From Mugil cephalus (Eukaryota > Chordata > Actinopteri > Mugiliformes > Mugilidae), in contig NC_061783.1 in assembly GCF_022458985.1 (NCBI RefSeq), positions 15,197,913 to 15,261,912 on the forward strand: a stretch of 64,000 bases of DNA. Direction: 5' to 3'. The position numbers and the translations under genes were made by a program. Each line of letters opens with the position of its first letter. Positions within the stretch are counted from its first letter, which is position 1. Positions 1 to 12,488 of this stretch are shown here, one piece after another. The notes beneath the pieces are model-generated. The model was not told where the DNA came from. It saw only the letters and a list, made by a program, of their open reading frames with translations, and did no database searches.

Positions 1-2294
1 CTTATTGATAATCTAGAAAGTAATCCAGACCTCAGCATTAATAAATCTACAGTGCTTTAGCAGAACTGTCTGTGAGTGATCGGATTTGAACCAGGCCCAT
101 CTACTTCATCATTCGATGCCACTTACAGCATGGATGTCTTCTCACTTGGCATTGTGGCGTGAATCGCTGCAGAGCATGTTCCTCTTTCACCGAGACTCAT
201 TTCCACCATCCACCAAAAAAAAAAAAAAAAAAAAAAACAAATATGTAAAAGTGTCAACTAGAAATGTTTAGAAACTAACAGGCATTACATTAAAGGCGTT
301 TCACTCAAAGGTTTTTCCCTCAGTATTTTTCACTTTACATTGAAACGATTAATGAATCATTGGATCAGTTAAAAATAAGAAGGATTTGTTTCATCTATTA
401 AAATGTGAGGATTTAAATCATTTATTGAATCTGTGATATCAATAAAACGACTAATTTTACTATTACATAAGTTGCAGACAAAAAAATACATATTTTAGAA
501 TTAATAATTATAAGTTGCAGTCGTATAAATTACCCCTTCATTAAACAAATTAGACTTAAATGATTAAAAAATGTATTAAAACCTGCTTTCTGAGTGAGGG
601 AGCTTGTTATCCTGTAAAAAATCTATTTTATTTTAAGCTTAATTTACTCGGAGAGATGACGGCCTTGGCTTTCTGCTGCTGCTGCCGCCGCTGCTGGTTG
701 TCATCCCCCCTCTTTTACAATTGCACTCAAAGTTGACAGGCAAGATTCTCATTTTCCAAAGGATGGTGATTAATTTTCATCACTCTCACCCCGCCGCCCC
801 TCCTCACTTCTTCACAAAGGCGGATAATTGAATCTGCCTCCTCTCCCCGGTCTGTCTCTTCTTTCTCTCTCTCTGCAAATTCACCGTTAAAGTCATAACT
901 CTTGCCAAATGTTTCCTCTCAGTATGAACAGCCTCACAGTGCAGACGAGTAATTCCACAGCAGAATTACTATATCCATGGTCTTTTTTATACGTCGACCT
1001 CTTTTCTCTCTCACAAAGAACCTGAGGTTGCTTTCATATGTGATATAATTCAGCTGGAGCAGACTCTGAGGGGCTGTGTTTCCTTGGAGATTTGTGTCTT
1101 TCGGCGCTTGAACGATATATTAAAATCTCACGGCAGCAGTTTCACGGATCGATGTTACACCGGTGAATATCTCGTCATGTGAACGGCTGACTTGATGCAC
1201 AAACACTCACCAGTTGGCCCCTCATGAGAGTGAATGATTGAATCATAAAAAGTATTCTTCAGCACGGCGCGGTGCTCTCGAGCAGGATACTGTAACACCT
1301 CCACCGCCGAGTCATGCTCATTAAATTATGTCAAACAAGATCTGCGTCAGAACAGTGGCAGAAAACTTCCAGCACTCATTTTAATCCGATTTAGTGACGG
1401 CTCAGTGGTAATTTACTGTAGTCAGACTGGAAAGTTTTATTTTGTAAAGTGCTATATAAAATGAAAGGTACACTGTGTGTATAGTGAACGTGTTGCAGCT
1501 GAATTTGTGTGGATAAACAGAAAAAATCATCACAGCTACAACGGTTAATTGTGATTCGAAGTTATGATAATAAATTAAAAGCCACTACATTGTGATGATG
1601 ATTAGTCTGCATTTGAAAAACGACTGAAGCTGAGGACCTAAAGAGGAACACTATTGTAACATTTTATGAACCAAACTGTCATCGATTAATCTGGATAAAA
1701 TGGCTAGCAGAGACCTCAAACTTAAATATTTCTGGTGAATGTTTACCAGGAATTGTTCTGTTTTGCAGATTTATCATAATGAACGTATCATTTCTGATCC
1801 AGCAAAATAGGCTTAAAATGTGCGTATAGTACTGAAACAATGTATAAACAAAGAGGTACAGGTCACTTAATGCTAAGCTAAATTAGGAAATAAAAGAAAA
1901 AAATAAACAATAATTAAATGGATGTTAACTCTTGATCAATCATTAGAACTCATACAAACTTAGACATTTTTTCATTAAGAAAAATAAACTGGTCCCAACT
2001 GAGGGTTGATTAAATTGCCTTTAATGTAATTCTGCTGTATATTGCTCACTCAGAACAAGGAAACTGTTTCTGATGCATGTCATCAAGGACCTCCCGCTAG
2101 TAAATCCATTTCTGACTTTGAGATTTACTTGATGTGGTAACGTCATTACGATTCCAGCCATGTGCACATCGTCATTCCCAGCATGTCGAGATTATACGTT
2201 ACTGAAGTGCGTCTGAGCGTTGTCGTCTCACATGTGAAAAGTTGTTTCCCCTCGTGTCGGCTGTGATAAACGTGTCGTGCGTCCCCTCCCGCAG
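1..2294 (+). other. mef2d: mef2d intron (partial, 3' portion)
   Basis: This stretch lies upstream of the first recognisable mef2d coding exon and ends in an acceptor (cccgcag before 2295). It is AT-rich with a 23-base A run at 215-237. I looked for the small muscle-specific beta exon that precedes this exon in vertebrate MEF2D and did not see it here; it may lie further upstream. No RNA gene or other coding exon is supported. Confidence 0.75.
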
Positions 2295-5200
2295 AATGCC
2301 CAGCGGCTGGCAGCTGGAGCCCAGGTGGCACAAACCCTCACCACACCGGTGGTCTCTGTAGCCACGCCGAGCCTCCTGGCGCAGGGGCTGCCGTTCTCCG
2401 CCATGCCCACAGCGTACAACACAGGTGAGCCAAACACAAGAACCCAACAGGCAGCAGCGTCCGGTAGATTCTTACAATTTGACGAATAAGACTTGTCGTG
2501 ACTGTCGTTCCTTCTCAGAGTATCAGCTGACCAGCGCAGACATCACTGCTTTACACGCTCTGGCATCGCCCGGCGGCCTGTTGCCCAGCAGCGTGTCCAC
2601 ATGGCAACAGCAGCAACCGCAGCAGCAACAGCAACAACAGCAGCAAACACAGCAACAGCAACAACAACAGCAGCAGCAACTTAATCTCGCATCTCTCAGC
2701 AACCTGGTGTAAGTCTCTTCTTTATTTTTTCATCTGCGCTGCGTTTTTTCAAATTTTTTTTTTTTATTTACTTACTTCAGGTTCTAGTAAATGTGTCATC
2801 TCTCAGTCGGCTGATAACCTTTTAATGCTGAGCTATTGACCTCCCCAGTCAGCTTGCATGATATCCATACCATGACCTTATATGCAAGCTGTTCACTTCC
2901 TTCTTTTAGTGAACTAGTCTCTCACTAGCATCTCACCATCTCAGCCTCTTCATAACATCAGTCTGAACTCCCGTTTTTTCTGGCGCGGATGCACATAGCT
3001 GTATGGAACATTGTTTGTAGAGAAGACGGGGTTTATCGTCTCAGAGGAAAAAAACTGCGTAATATTGGATGAATTGCACAAATCAAAATATTTTGTCTTG
3101 ACTCACAAGGCTCCCTGTCAGCAAAATATCATGTTGCTCAACTTTTATGGGAATACCTCCGAACATCTGGTGGCTTTCCTGCCCTGAGCGTGAGTTGTCC
3201 TGGAAATCCTCAGTGGCTGTAAAGGAGGCTCTGTGTGCCCGTGTTGACTCCCAATTATCTCGAGCTACGCTCCAAAACTACTTTAGAGAAAAATACTTAA
3301 TTACGAAGCAGCTTATAAACACACAGAAAACTGCATGACTTCTTAAGTTGGAATGTGTTTACGTGTTAATCTTTGCCCCAAAATAAACCGCGATGGGCAC
3401 ATTTCTGTTCACTACAGTCAACCTTTTAACTTTTAAGAGAGTGGCTACATTTACATGGGCACTGAAAATCTAATAAAAGCAGCCAAATCAGAGCATAAAT
3501 TCATCATGTAACCACCTTAACTGGAACAGACTGCCTTCACCTGATAAAAATTTTCGCTCCGATTGAGAGGAGTCCCGTCGACCTTCGATGATCCACTCAG
3601 TATTAAAGCATTAGCACCCAACAACCATGTAAATATTGATCATTTCGTTTGGAATAAATACATTCTTTCTGCACGTATCGTGTGACGTGACAAAATAAGT
3701 TGTTCAAAATGTGGTTGAAAAGATAAACAGCTGTATGTGGGCAGTGCTGTTAAAAACTCAATCATCTACTGAATGATATTCGTGACGTAGATTCCAGCAG
3801 ACGAGTTGCTTCTTAGTGAGCAGAACCACTTTGCACATTAAAAACATAACAGTGGGGCATGTAAACACACATCTTATCAGATTAATTTGTGTTCCCTAAT
3901 CAGAAGAATTTGAGTCAGATTGATGAAATATGGTAAAATCGGTCCATGTAAACATTAAGATGGTAGATGATGCTAAATGTTTTAATTTGAAGGTACTGTA
4001 ATGTTAAGGATCAATTGGATTTTTCTTTGCTTGAAAGGTCAAAGCTGCAAAGTAAAACTTTAATCATGATGCAGCTCAAGGAGGAAACACAAAGAGGAAG
4101 TTTTATGCTACAAATATGGTGTGATGCTCATTGTCCATTACTTAGAGCGAAACTGCAAAAGGAAGGAACCTCTTAATGGCCAGTGTGAACAGGAGAAACT
4201 GCAGCGAGCAAGTAAAAACTGAGCAGTGCTTTTAAAATGAGGAACTTGCCGTCTCATTTCAACCAACAGGCCGCTCAGACCCTTCAGTGTGACATTATGT
4301 CAAATAGTGACAAGTGCGGCAGTAAAACTTTAATCGTAGCCTCAGTGTGTGAATCCACATATTTGGGAGAAACCTGTTCAGTCCTATAAAGACGTTCAAC
4401 GATTGATAATCAGTCTAAACTTGCCATTGAGGAAGTGAAAGCCTCTTGCCGACCAGTGTCCAATCATTTTCCAGAAAATAACGCTAATGCGGTCGATGCT
4501 TTCGCTTTTGTTTTATATTAAAGACGAATACTCGGGTTAGTGGACGGCTGTGAGAGCGTGGCGCTGCAGGGGTTTGTGTTTTGGTAGCGTGAACACCAGA
4601 TCCTTGAAGTGTGTTCTCTCCTCTCGTCCACAGCATGTGGGGCGTGGACAAACAGAGCAGCGAGCTGTCTAGCCAGGTCTCCAGCCTGGCTGCCAATCTG
4701 AGGTGAACAGCCACTACTAGCGTGTGCTTGTGTGAAATGTCATGACCTTGTCTGTAGGGGGGGTTTGTAGTCCACGTTTGCATCTTGACCGTCTTAAACC
4801 ACAGCTGCATTCAGTAAATGCTGCTGCTAATGATGCATTTGTGTTAGCTCCCAACTGGCCTTTAAAAATACTCTTTATCTATTTTTAGTTTTGTAAATAA
4901 AACTGGGAAACGTAGCTTGACAGTAATATATTCAGAGATATAGTTCAGATTGCTCCAGCAACAGAGAATTCAATTATTTAGTTTAAATGATTAGCATTAT
5001 TTTTTAGCTTCTTAAACTCGACTCTTAACTTTATCTGTAGGTTGGAAATGTATAGATGTGGTAGCTATGTATTTATTTTATTATACTTTTACTATATTTT
5101 TATGTGGATTGTAGACAAATGGCTGCCAGTAGTGTGAGAAGTACAGTTTATTACATCTTCAAACTGTTATTATTATTTAAACTACAGTGTACTCGCTCAT

Positions 5201-6824
5201 TTTTAAGCCCTGAGCAGTTAAACCTCACTGTACAGAATTCAATCTATATTATTTACTTTTAGATTCATTTTATTTAGGTAGCTGCACATGTTAATGTAGC
5301 GAAAAATATCTTTTAATAGAGTTTTAAGACTTTTGCCTTTTCTGTTGTGGTGAATTATTAGCTTTGAGTAATCTGTACTCTAGTCTGTAGTAAGTACGGT
5401 GGCCTCTAAGGACCAAATGCATATAAATAGAAGAGGCACAAACGTTAAAGATAGAAAAAGCAAATGTGTGTACTTTATGGTATAAATGAAATTCCATTCA
5501 CGTTTTTTGCATTTGCTTTTGTGAATGTTTTTGTTCTTTAAAGGCCACCGTACTCTGACTACAGAGAGCTTCTGTGTCTGAAGATCAGAAAACAAGATTT
5601 TTTTTTTATGTCTGGGTTATATTGTTGTGTTTCTGATGCTAACACATTATTGCTGTTGCCGGAAAAGAAACAAACTTTCTGCAATAATGATTCACACCTT
5701 TCTTCACACTTCTAATCCACCTGTTTCCTTTGGTTTTGGGCTCCAACATTTTGTTTTCTTCCCACAGTGTTGGCTCTCCGTCCAACCTGCTCTTGGGTAG
5801 AGATGAGTGGTTGGGCCGGTACTGTATCACACTTCCTTTTTCCTGTGTGTCTGTGCGCTTCTGGCTGCCTCCCTCTAAGCATGTCTGGTGCCGTCTGCAG
5901 TCAAACAGGAAAGAGACGTAGTTCCGGTTTCCGCCATGTTCTCTAGCCCGAGATTATTTTCTTGTTCATCATTAGTTTCTTCTTCACATCACAGCTGACT
6001 CACTGCACACTACCCTGTCACACAGATCATTTCACGCTTCCTAGGCTGTTTTGTGTGGACCTTTTTTTGGGAGCAGCGGCGGTGTTACTTCTGCTTTTAA
6101 AAGGCTCAGAGTTGATTGTACTTCTGAATAATCGAGTGTGGCTTTTTCCTTGTCGGTGCTGTGCTTTGTAATGTGGGGTTTTGTCTTGGCGCGAGTGGCC
6201 TTCCAGTTCTTCATGTGCCTGTTGTCGAGTGGCTAATCACGTGTATTTGTGTTTTGTTTTTTTGTTTTTTTGCTGCTCCTCTTTGTCCTATCCCTTATCT
6301 TCCTTCCGTTTTCTTCCTGTCTCTGTGACCCCGTTCTCAGGCCGGTGTCCCACATACCTCAAGGTGCCATGTTGACCGTCAACACAAACTCCAGCGTGAG
6401 CATCAAGTCGGAGCCCGTCTCCCCCGGCCGGGACCGCAGCACCCCTTGCCCCCCTCCCTCGAGCACGCCGTCCTCGACCTCGGGGGGAGCCATCTTGACC
6501 GCCCCGCCGCAGTACCCCGGCTCCCTGCTGTGCCTGGAGCCCCCGACCGGCCGCTCTCCCGCCGACAGCGTGAGCAGCAACGCCAGCTCGTTCGAAGGCA
6601 GCGACCGTGACGACGGCGGCGCTACTGGTGGTGGTGGAGGTGGCGGGAGCGGAGGCGGAGGCGGAGGAGGCGGCGGCGGCGGTGGCGGCAGCACATCAGG
6701 TCCCGCCAGAAGTTCCGTGCCGCCTGACTTCAGCTCGTCGGCCGAGCTCCTCAGGGCGTCGAACGACCCGGAGCAGGAGGGAGGAAACATCAAGCGCATG
6801 AGATTGGACACCTGGGTCACATAG
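2295..6824 (+). CDS. mef2d: Myocyte enhancer factor 2D, C-terminal transactivation half (partial, 5' end outside window)
   Basis: MEF2D is a MADS-box transcription factor that acts in the nucleus in muscle and neurons, with HDAC and calcium-signalling partners. The MADS/MEF2 domains lie upstream of the window; only the transactivation half is here. Exons read 2295-2424, 2519-2708, optional 4634-4702 and 5768-5818, and 6341-6824 with stop TAG at 6822. The first encodes NAQRL and the MEF2-wide block TPVVSVATPSL, then QGLPFSAMPTAYNT; the second YQLTSAD and SPGGLL, closest to MEF2D among paralogues. The last exon carries IKSEPVSP, matching the phosphorylation-dependent sumoylation motif known in MEF2, then GRSPADS and GSDRDD, and ends KRMRLDTWVT, the usual MEF2 C-terminal nuclear-localisation end. 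Phases match at every junction (1, 2, 2, 2). Odd points: a Gln tract in exon two, a 21-codon Gly/Ser tract in the last exon, and two cassette exons. Family identity is secure; the D paralogue is very likely. Confidence 0.95.
2605..2679 (+). repeat. mef2d: Polyglutamine-coding CAA/CAG tract in mef2d
   Basis: About 25 codons, nearly all CAA or CAG, with single Pro and Thr interruptions, in the second exon just after a STW motif. Human MEF2D has a Gln/Pro-rich stretch at the same place, so this is a lineage-specific form of a known low-complexity segment. Mixed CAA/CAG use should limit slippage. Confidence 0.9.
4634..4702 (+). other. mef2d: Predicted mef2d cassette exon A (69 nt, phase 2-2)
   Basis: A strong acceptor (pyrimidine-rich tract ending tccacag) and donor (AG|gtgaac) bound 69 bases, an exact multiple of three, in the phase needed to join 2519-2708 to the following exon. 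It encodes a Ser-rich segment beginning MWGVDKQSS and containing QVSSLAANL. I know of no matching segment in mammalian MEF2A, C or D. Inclusion is inferred; no transcript data are available to me. Confidence 0.65.
5768..5818 (+). other. mef2d: Predicted mef2d cassette exon B (51 nt, phase 2-2)
   Basis: An acceptor (ttcttcccacag) and donor (gg|gtactg context, GT at 5819) bound 51 bases, also a multiple of three and also phase 2 on both sides. It encodes SVGSPSNLLLGRDEWLGR when spliced after exon A. Because both optional exons share the same phase, four in-frame splice forms are possible. Confidence 0.6.
6627..6689 (+). repeat. mef2d: Polyglycine-coding tract in mef2d last exon
   Basis: Twenty-one GGN codons interrupted once by AGC (seven Gly, Ser, thirteen Gly), between the acidic GSDRDD motif and the C-terminal PPDFSSS segment. 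GC-rich and likely to vary in length between individuals. I know of no such tract in mammalian MEF2 proteins. Confidence 0.9.
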
Positions 6825-9135
6825 AGGCGGCAGCACCGCCTCCGTGCACCCGCAGCGAGGTTTCGGTGACTCGTAAAACACCCACAACACGCACCCACAC
6901 CCATTCTTAGTCCCCCCCCCCACTGCCCCCGACCCCACTGCCATGTGACACTATCACCACACATCTGCCTCTGTCCAACATTATACTACTCAGCTGCGTC
7001 ACAAAAACACACACAAAAAGATAAATGAAAAAGTCTTTATGGGATCGCGCTCTGAGTGAGGGGAGGACGGCTCAGTGCTCACCTGGAGGTTTTGTCCCAG
7101 GTGGGCCCCTCGAATAAGAAGGACAGCAGACTTTTAAAAGCCTTCTTGCTCGAACGGAACTCCCGTATAGTGATTTTTCTTTTTCGTAAAAAAAAAAAAA
7201 TGAGGTATCCAACCTTTTTTTTTTGCAATCTGAGGAAACCACAAAAATAAACATTCACCTCTCACGTGGTTTCCGATCACTCTCACGTATTTACATCGAG
7301 TTATGGGACTGCTGCGGCATAACTCGCCACTTTCTGCTCCTCACTATCCAACGTCATTTAGATTGTGTGCTGTCCATTCTTCCGTAAGTCACGTCCAAAC
7401 TGCACTATTGGAAAATAACTCAATCCGGGACACGTTTGAGGACTGAGCATCGACCTGGCGCAGACTCAGACTGGGTCTTTCTAGGTGAGAATAGCTCCAC
7501 GTCAATGGATCCACGGTTACCAACCTCATGCAACCAGGCAGACCCCCCCCCCCCCCCCCTCCGAGCCCTCAGGTGGCACTCTGCTGCTGTGGAGTTGAGC
7601 ACCTTGCCAGAGTGCCAATATCAAATATTAAAAATGCCAAATGCCTCTCTCGCACAGCGCTGCGACGCTGATGATCACTCGCGCCGATACGGAAACGTCG
7701 GGGGAAACTGTCGATGCTTCTCGGGCTCCGTATCGGCCGCCACTTTGTTCACAGACCGGGGTGCTCCTCCCGTCCTCTCACCTCATCTCCTCTGGAACTC
7801 GGATGGAAGTACGTTGCACCAGAAATCCAGCCAGTCACTCAGCTTATTACCAGGAGTAGATGCCATCCAGTTTAATGCATAAGTAAGAGTTTTTTGAGCC
7901 GCCGATGGCTTTTTTTTGAGTAGGGAAGTATTTGATTCTTTCAGTCCAAGTGTTCTTTATCTGTTGGTATTTTAAAAAATCTGTTTTGAAGGTCCGTTAG
8001 TCGTCCAAAAGTAGGAAATCTGACTTTGTATTGAAGAAAAAAAAAAAAAATTATCACTCCTTATACAAAAAGCTTTGATGTCCTCTTTAGCTCTCTCTAG
8101 CTCTCCTTAGCTCTTTGCCGTGTTTCAAAACGTGACAGGAAAAAGACATTTTCTATATTTCTACCGCTTCAGTTGGCGACAAAGTAAAATAGCTTTTCGG
8201 CTTCAACGATGTGTATGTACATATGAATATATTTGCATAGACTTTGCTAGGTATCCCTAAAAACAAGCAATGTGTTGATTCTCAGTGGATCTGTTTGCAT
8301 ATATGAGTGTGAATTTGATATGTTTCGAGCTACGGTGCAGGGGTTACGCCGCACTTAGGCAGTGCTGGTGGATCGGACTCGTTTCAGTAAACCTATTTTA
8401 TTCTAGTGTTGATGGTGTGTGCACTTTCTGTCTCTCACTCACAGAGGCCTGCTTGGTTGTGGTGTCAACATATTCTCTTGCCACACATTAAAAAAAAAAA
8501 CAAAGAAAAAAACTAAAAAAAAACAAATACACAAAAAAAAAACACGATCAAAGTAAAACTGTACACGCGACAAACTCATTATTACGACACTGCCATTCAC
8601 TCGTAGCGTAGCCGTAGAGATAAAAATGCACTTCAGATCGACGGGATCGTGTCACGTGAAGCGGACGGAGATCACGCCTTTGTTCGCTTTTAGATTCAAG
8701 TCAGGAAATTGGCTCCCAGGTGTGTTTCAGTTGCGTCTTTTTCTCGAACGAATTGATCACGTCTGAACCGTTTCGAGCCTGCGCGTGAGCGCGTTTCTAA
8801 GACGACAAACACAAACGTTTCTCTGTGACCTGTTTTTTTTTTCCCTGGTGTGGCGGACCCACACTTCTAAACCGGCGTATGTGAGACAGCTGCTTCTTAA
8901 CGAACTGATGCCATTTGGTGCAATTAAACGCAGCCCGCAAACCAGCATCTGAGACGTACTTTGGGTTTGTGGCCAGCGCCTGGAAAAAAAAACTTTGCGC
9001 TGTGTGACATTTTCACGTCTAATGGCAGTGTTGTTTTTGTTGTTGTTGTTGTTGGTTTCTATGATCTAGTCATCTTTCCGTCCCTCGTTCACTCGACTGT
9101 GTGGTGGAGGCGGCTTTTTCTCTCTGTTCGCGCTC

Positions 9136-9658
9136 TTAAAGGGGACTTATCATGCCTTTCCTCCATATTTGAAATGAATCTTGAGTTAATGTCACACGCA
9201 CAGGTGATCCGTGTGAGACAAAGCCCCGCAGCACGCCAGCAAAGCCAGATTATGATCGTGTTTGTTAATTAACGTAAAAGTATTTACTAAACAGTCTACT
9301 AGAGTACCATTATAGGCTTTTAAAGTACTCTAGCATACAAATAATCACAGTTTATCAGGCAGTAAACATCCTGTCCTGCTGTCATATGTGTTGCTGTGGG
9401 TGTTTGTTTGTTAGGAACGAGAAATGATGTAACTGAGTGGGTTTACAGTCAGACTTTAGGACTTCCACACGGGTTAGGGCTCAGCTAGTTTCGCAAATCA
9501 GACAAAAAGTGGGTTCTTAGCGAGGAAAGGTTTTAATTGCCAGGCTGCACAAGGGGCCGTTTAAGTTGTTTTCTCACCTGAATTATGCAAAGCTACTCTA
9601 GGAGAATAGCGGACTACAAATATGGAGCCTGGAAACTGGCATCATAGGACCCCTTTAA
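9136..9658. mobile_element. TTAA-flanked MITE (piggyBac-like end structure), 523 bp
   Basis: Begins TTAAAGGGGACTTATCATGC and ends, read in reverse complement, TTAAAGGGGTCCTATGATGC. The similarity continues inward: both ends later carry TTTCC and CTCCATATTTG in the same order, giving an imperfect terminal inverted repeat of about 37 bases. TTAA at both edges is the target site typical of piggyBac-type elements. No transposase is encoded, so it is non-autonomous. Elements of this general look are frequent in fish genomes. Confidence 0.75.
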
Positions 9659-9704
9659 CATCCAGTACTGTTAATAAACTCACGTTGGAGAAAAAACGCG
9701 ATCC

Positions 9705-10455
9705 TTAAAGGAATAGTTCCACATTACGGGGAGGTTCCTAAATCATTTCCTCACCCAGAGTTAGATCAGAAGATCGATACTAATTAATATTTGTGTCGGT
9801 GTCTGGTTGGATTAAGAGGGATTAGTGGAACAGCTGGTTCAGCTCTGTAAAGATGTAACACAATACAGCTACTGGCTCCTGCATTCGTGATAATCAATCA
9901 GGCATGAGTATGAATTATTATGTTTTTCAAAATTGCAAAAGGAAATGCAAATTAATTAGAGTGTCAGTCCACCACTAACCATGAATCTTGATGGGAAATA
10001 TTGCGTTAATATTTCCGCGTCGTTATCGTTGTTTTATTGACAACAAACTCCGTTTTTGATCATGTCGGGTATAAACTTACGTTTAGATATTATAATTTCC
10101 GACAGTGATGAACTTAAAGAACTAGATTGTCAAAGAGCTGTCTGCAAACCACTGCTTCAAGTTGGATCTCCTTAAATAAAACAATATTAACACCTAATGG
10201 AGCTCATTTATAAGGAGATAATCCATTAAAAGATGCTACCTGAGCCCGTTGATATCATGTTTGTAACGTTAGCAGATCAGGTAAAGATCTTAGATTAACG
10301 CGTGAAGACACAGTCTGGCACATAGTTCCTCTATCATGTCACAATTTTAGTTTTTGCTTTAACTTTCTAATTTACACTAGAGCCGGCTAACCTGCTCCAG
10401 CTCCACATTTCCTCTACAGGCATCACATCAAATTATTTTCAAACTGTTCCTTTAA
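9705..10455. mobile_element. Second TTAA-flanked MITE, 751 bp
   Basis: Starts TTAAAGGAATAGTTCC and ends, in reverse complement, TTAAAGGAACAGTTTG. The interior has the block CAGAGTTAGATCAGAAGATCGATAC, split here as gagttagatcagaag then atcgatac, which I recognise from a widespread teleost MITE. TTAA flanks both ends. It lies only 46 bases beyond the first MITE and belongs to a different family. Confidence 0.7.
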
Positions 10456-11425
10456 AGACTCGGCCAACGCTCTTCTCTGTCGCCACACGGTCGCTTCCGC
10501 GCCTTTTCCCCCCTAAATCTGTCTCCATGGTAACTCTTTGCGCCGATGGTTGACTGAAATGTGACACCACAACGATTGGCTTTCGCTCATGTACAAAAAA
10601 CAAAAAAAATAAATAAATAAAGGTTCTCTGTCCAATCTAGCAGTGTAGTCACAAGACAATCTATATGAGAAATGAAAACCTGCACCCCCTGTTACTCGTC
10701 GTGTACAATGTTTTTTAGAATCTCACTATTTTTGAATTAATTTGTGCTGGTGACAGTTCCATTGTCTATTATTATTATTCTAATGATATTATTATGGAGC
10801 TTTTATTTTATTGCGATTTTTGTGTAGGATAGCCAACCGTTTTTATTTCCTCTCTCTTGTTTTACCTTCCTTATCATAAACATATAGTGCTGGTTTCCTT
10901 TTTTGAAACAACTTGCTGACAATTGCACGATCAGTTATTGTGGTATTAGCAAATGCAATGAAGGAAATACCAGTTAATGCTGCAATTTTAATTAAGATAT
11001 AGAATATATTTATAAAAACGGGAAACAGCTGAAATTAGTAATTCATGAAATTTGAAAAATGTAAATGCATGGGATACAGGTAACAACAAACCATATGTTA
11101 CGTACAGTAATGATAAGGACATGCATCACAAATGAGTTTTAAAACGACTCAGAACAATGTAGCATATGAAATACTAAAGATGAAATTTATAGCTAATATA
11201 TTGTGTTGAGCTGGTCTGCTTCGGGTTTTGTTGTAAAGAAAATATTTCTTTTTGTTGTTTTTTTGAGAATGATATACAGTTTGTGTATATTTTCATATAC
11301 AAAGTATGCACTGATATGTTATTGAAATTCTATACCGCTTTTACAAAAAAAGTGTTTGTTGTACCAAAGTATCCAAGTCCCTTGAAACCTTATCCTTTTT
11401 GCGTATGTTTTACCGTATTTTATAT

Positions 11426-11431
11426 ATTAAA
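11426..11431 (+). terminator. mef2d: Candidate distal mef2d poly(A) signal (ATTAAA)
   Basis: ATTAAA followed within about 35 bases by a run of T-rich sequence (ctttttttcttgcttttttt), the arrangement expected of a cleavage site with its downstream element. Inferred only from position and composition. Confidence 0.35.
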
Positions 11432-12184
11432 TAGACAAACTGAGTGAAATGAAATTGAATCTGTGCTTTTTTTCTTGCTTTTTTTCCCTTATTTTGGAGT
11501 AAAATACCAAGAATTCTTTCTAAACTTACTGAAACTGTAATTCATGTCTTGGCAGCAGTGCCCGTGTCTTCCTCCGTCGTCTTTCCCTCCCGGTCCTCGG
11601 CTCGTTGTCACAGTTACAAACACGTGCGATGGAGCCTCATCTCACACGTTCGGTGATAACTAGGCGGCTAAATTTAGCCCGATCTCTGCGACCTCGAGGA
11701 AAGACGAGGTAAGCAGCGACTTGGTGAGCGCGACGACAACAAAAGCTGAGATTAAAGAATAATTAATCGTAGCAAAGGAAGAAAAAAACTTTTAACATCC
11801 AACAAGCTGGTATGTTCCCTCGTTTTATTATGCGTCATTTAAGAACTATTTCTTAAGAAGAAAGGCAGCGAGGGAAGAAATCGTGATAGTTTACTTCCAA
11901 AATGATAAAGAAATTCTGACAGAAAATGTGCCTAAGTGTCAAAAATACTTGCAGAAATGTTATCAGTTGAATAATTATTAGTTTCTACATTACATCAATG
12001 TTTTAAAGGTACATTTTTATGTAAATAAAGTCAATATGTTTGTGTTGGTTAGACAAAACCAGAAGTTGGACACTTATTTAAACCATTTTACATAACTAAT
12101 TATGAGACAAATTGCCTAATGATAAAAATAACTCCAACAGTATTATAATAGTTAATCATATAAGAGATGAGTTAATGTCTAAAG

Positions 12185-12488
12185 CAGAGGTCTCCAGGTC
12201 AAAGACCCTAAGCTGATAAAGAGATTAAGTAGGGACCCCCTACCTACTATATGTGTTCTATAATAAACTCAGCCTAGTGGTATTTATAGATATACATTAT
12301 TATTATCATCCAATATTAAGCTATTCAAATAATACACAGGTTAAAATATTCATTTTTTCCTGCCTCCATTTATCCCTTTACTAAAATATGTTGGATTCAT
12401 GTTAATGTGTATTTAAAGAAATTTGAATTTGTGGGGGGAAATTAAAAACATATAAAAATGTCTAATCAATCAAAGATTTTGCGGAGCC
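12185..12488 (+). mobile_element. hAT-like MITE, copy 1 (diverged, 3' end unclear)
   Basis: Shares an ordered series of blocks with 55570-55875: aggtcaaagaccc, gattaagtagggacccc, tatacattattattat, caatattaagctatt, aataatacacag and aatgtctaatcaa. The start (cagaggtctccaggtcaaagaccc) resembles the ends of non-autonomous hAT elements. The 3' end is diverged after about 12488. Confidence 0.65.

Larger units (their letters stand above)
6825..11450 (+). other. mef2d: mef2d 3' UTR and downstream flank
   Basis: No other gene intervenes between the mef2d stop and about 11450. MEF2 genes are known for 3' UTRs of several kilobases. Possible polyadenylation signals are AATAAA near 7243, AATAAA repeats near 10609-10620, and ATTAAA at 11426-11431 followed by a T-rich stretch. 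The last would give the full-length form. The region holds A-rich blocks (8031-8050, 8489-8543) and the two MITEs listed separately. The extent is inferred. Confidence 0.5.

Noticed and set aside
3147..3338. 63-codon frame in a mef2d intron, possibly a transposase remnant
   Set aside because: No recognised transposase motif and no terminal repeats nearby.
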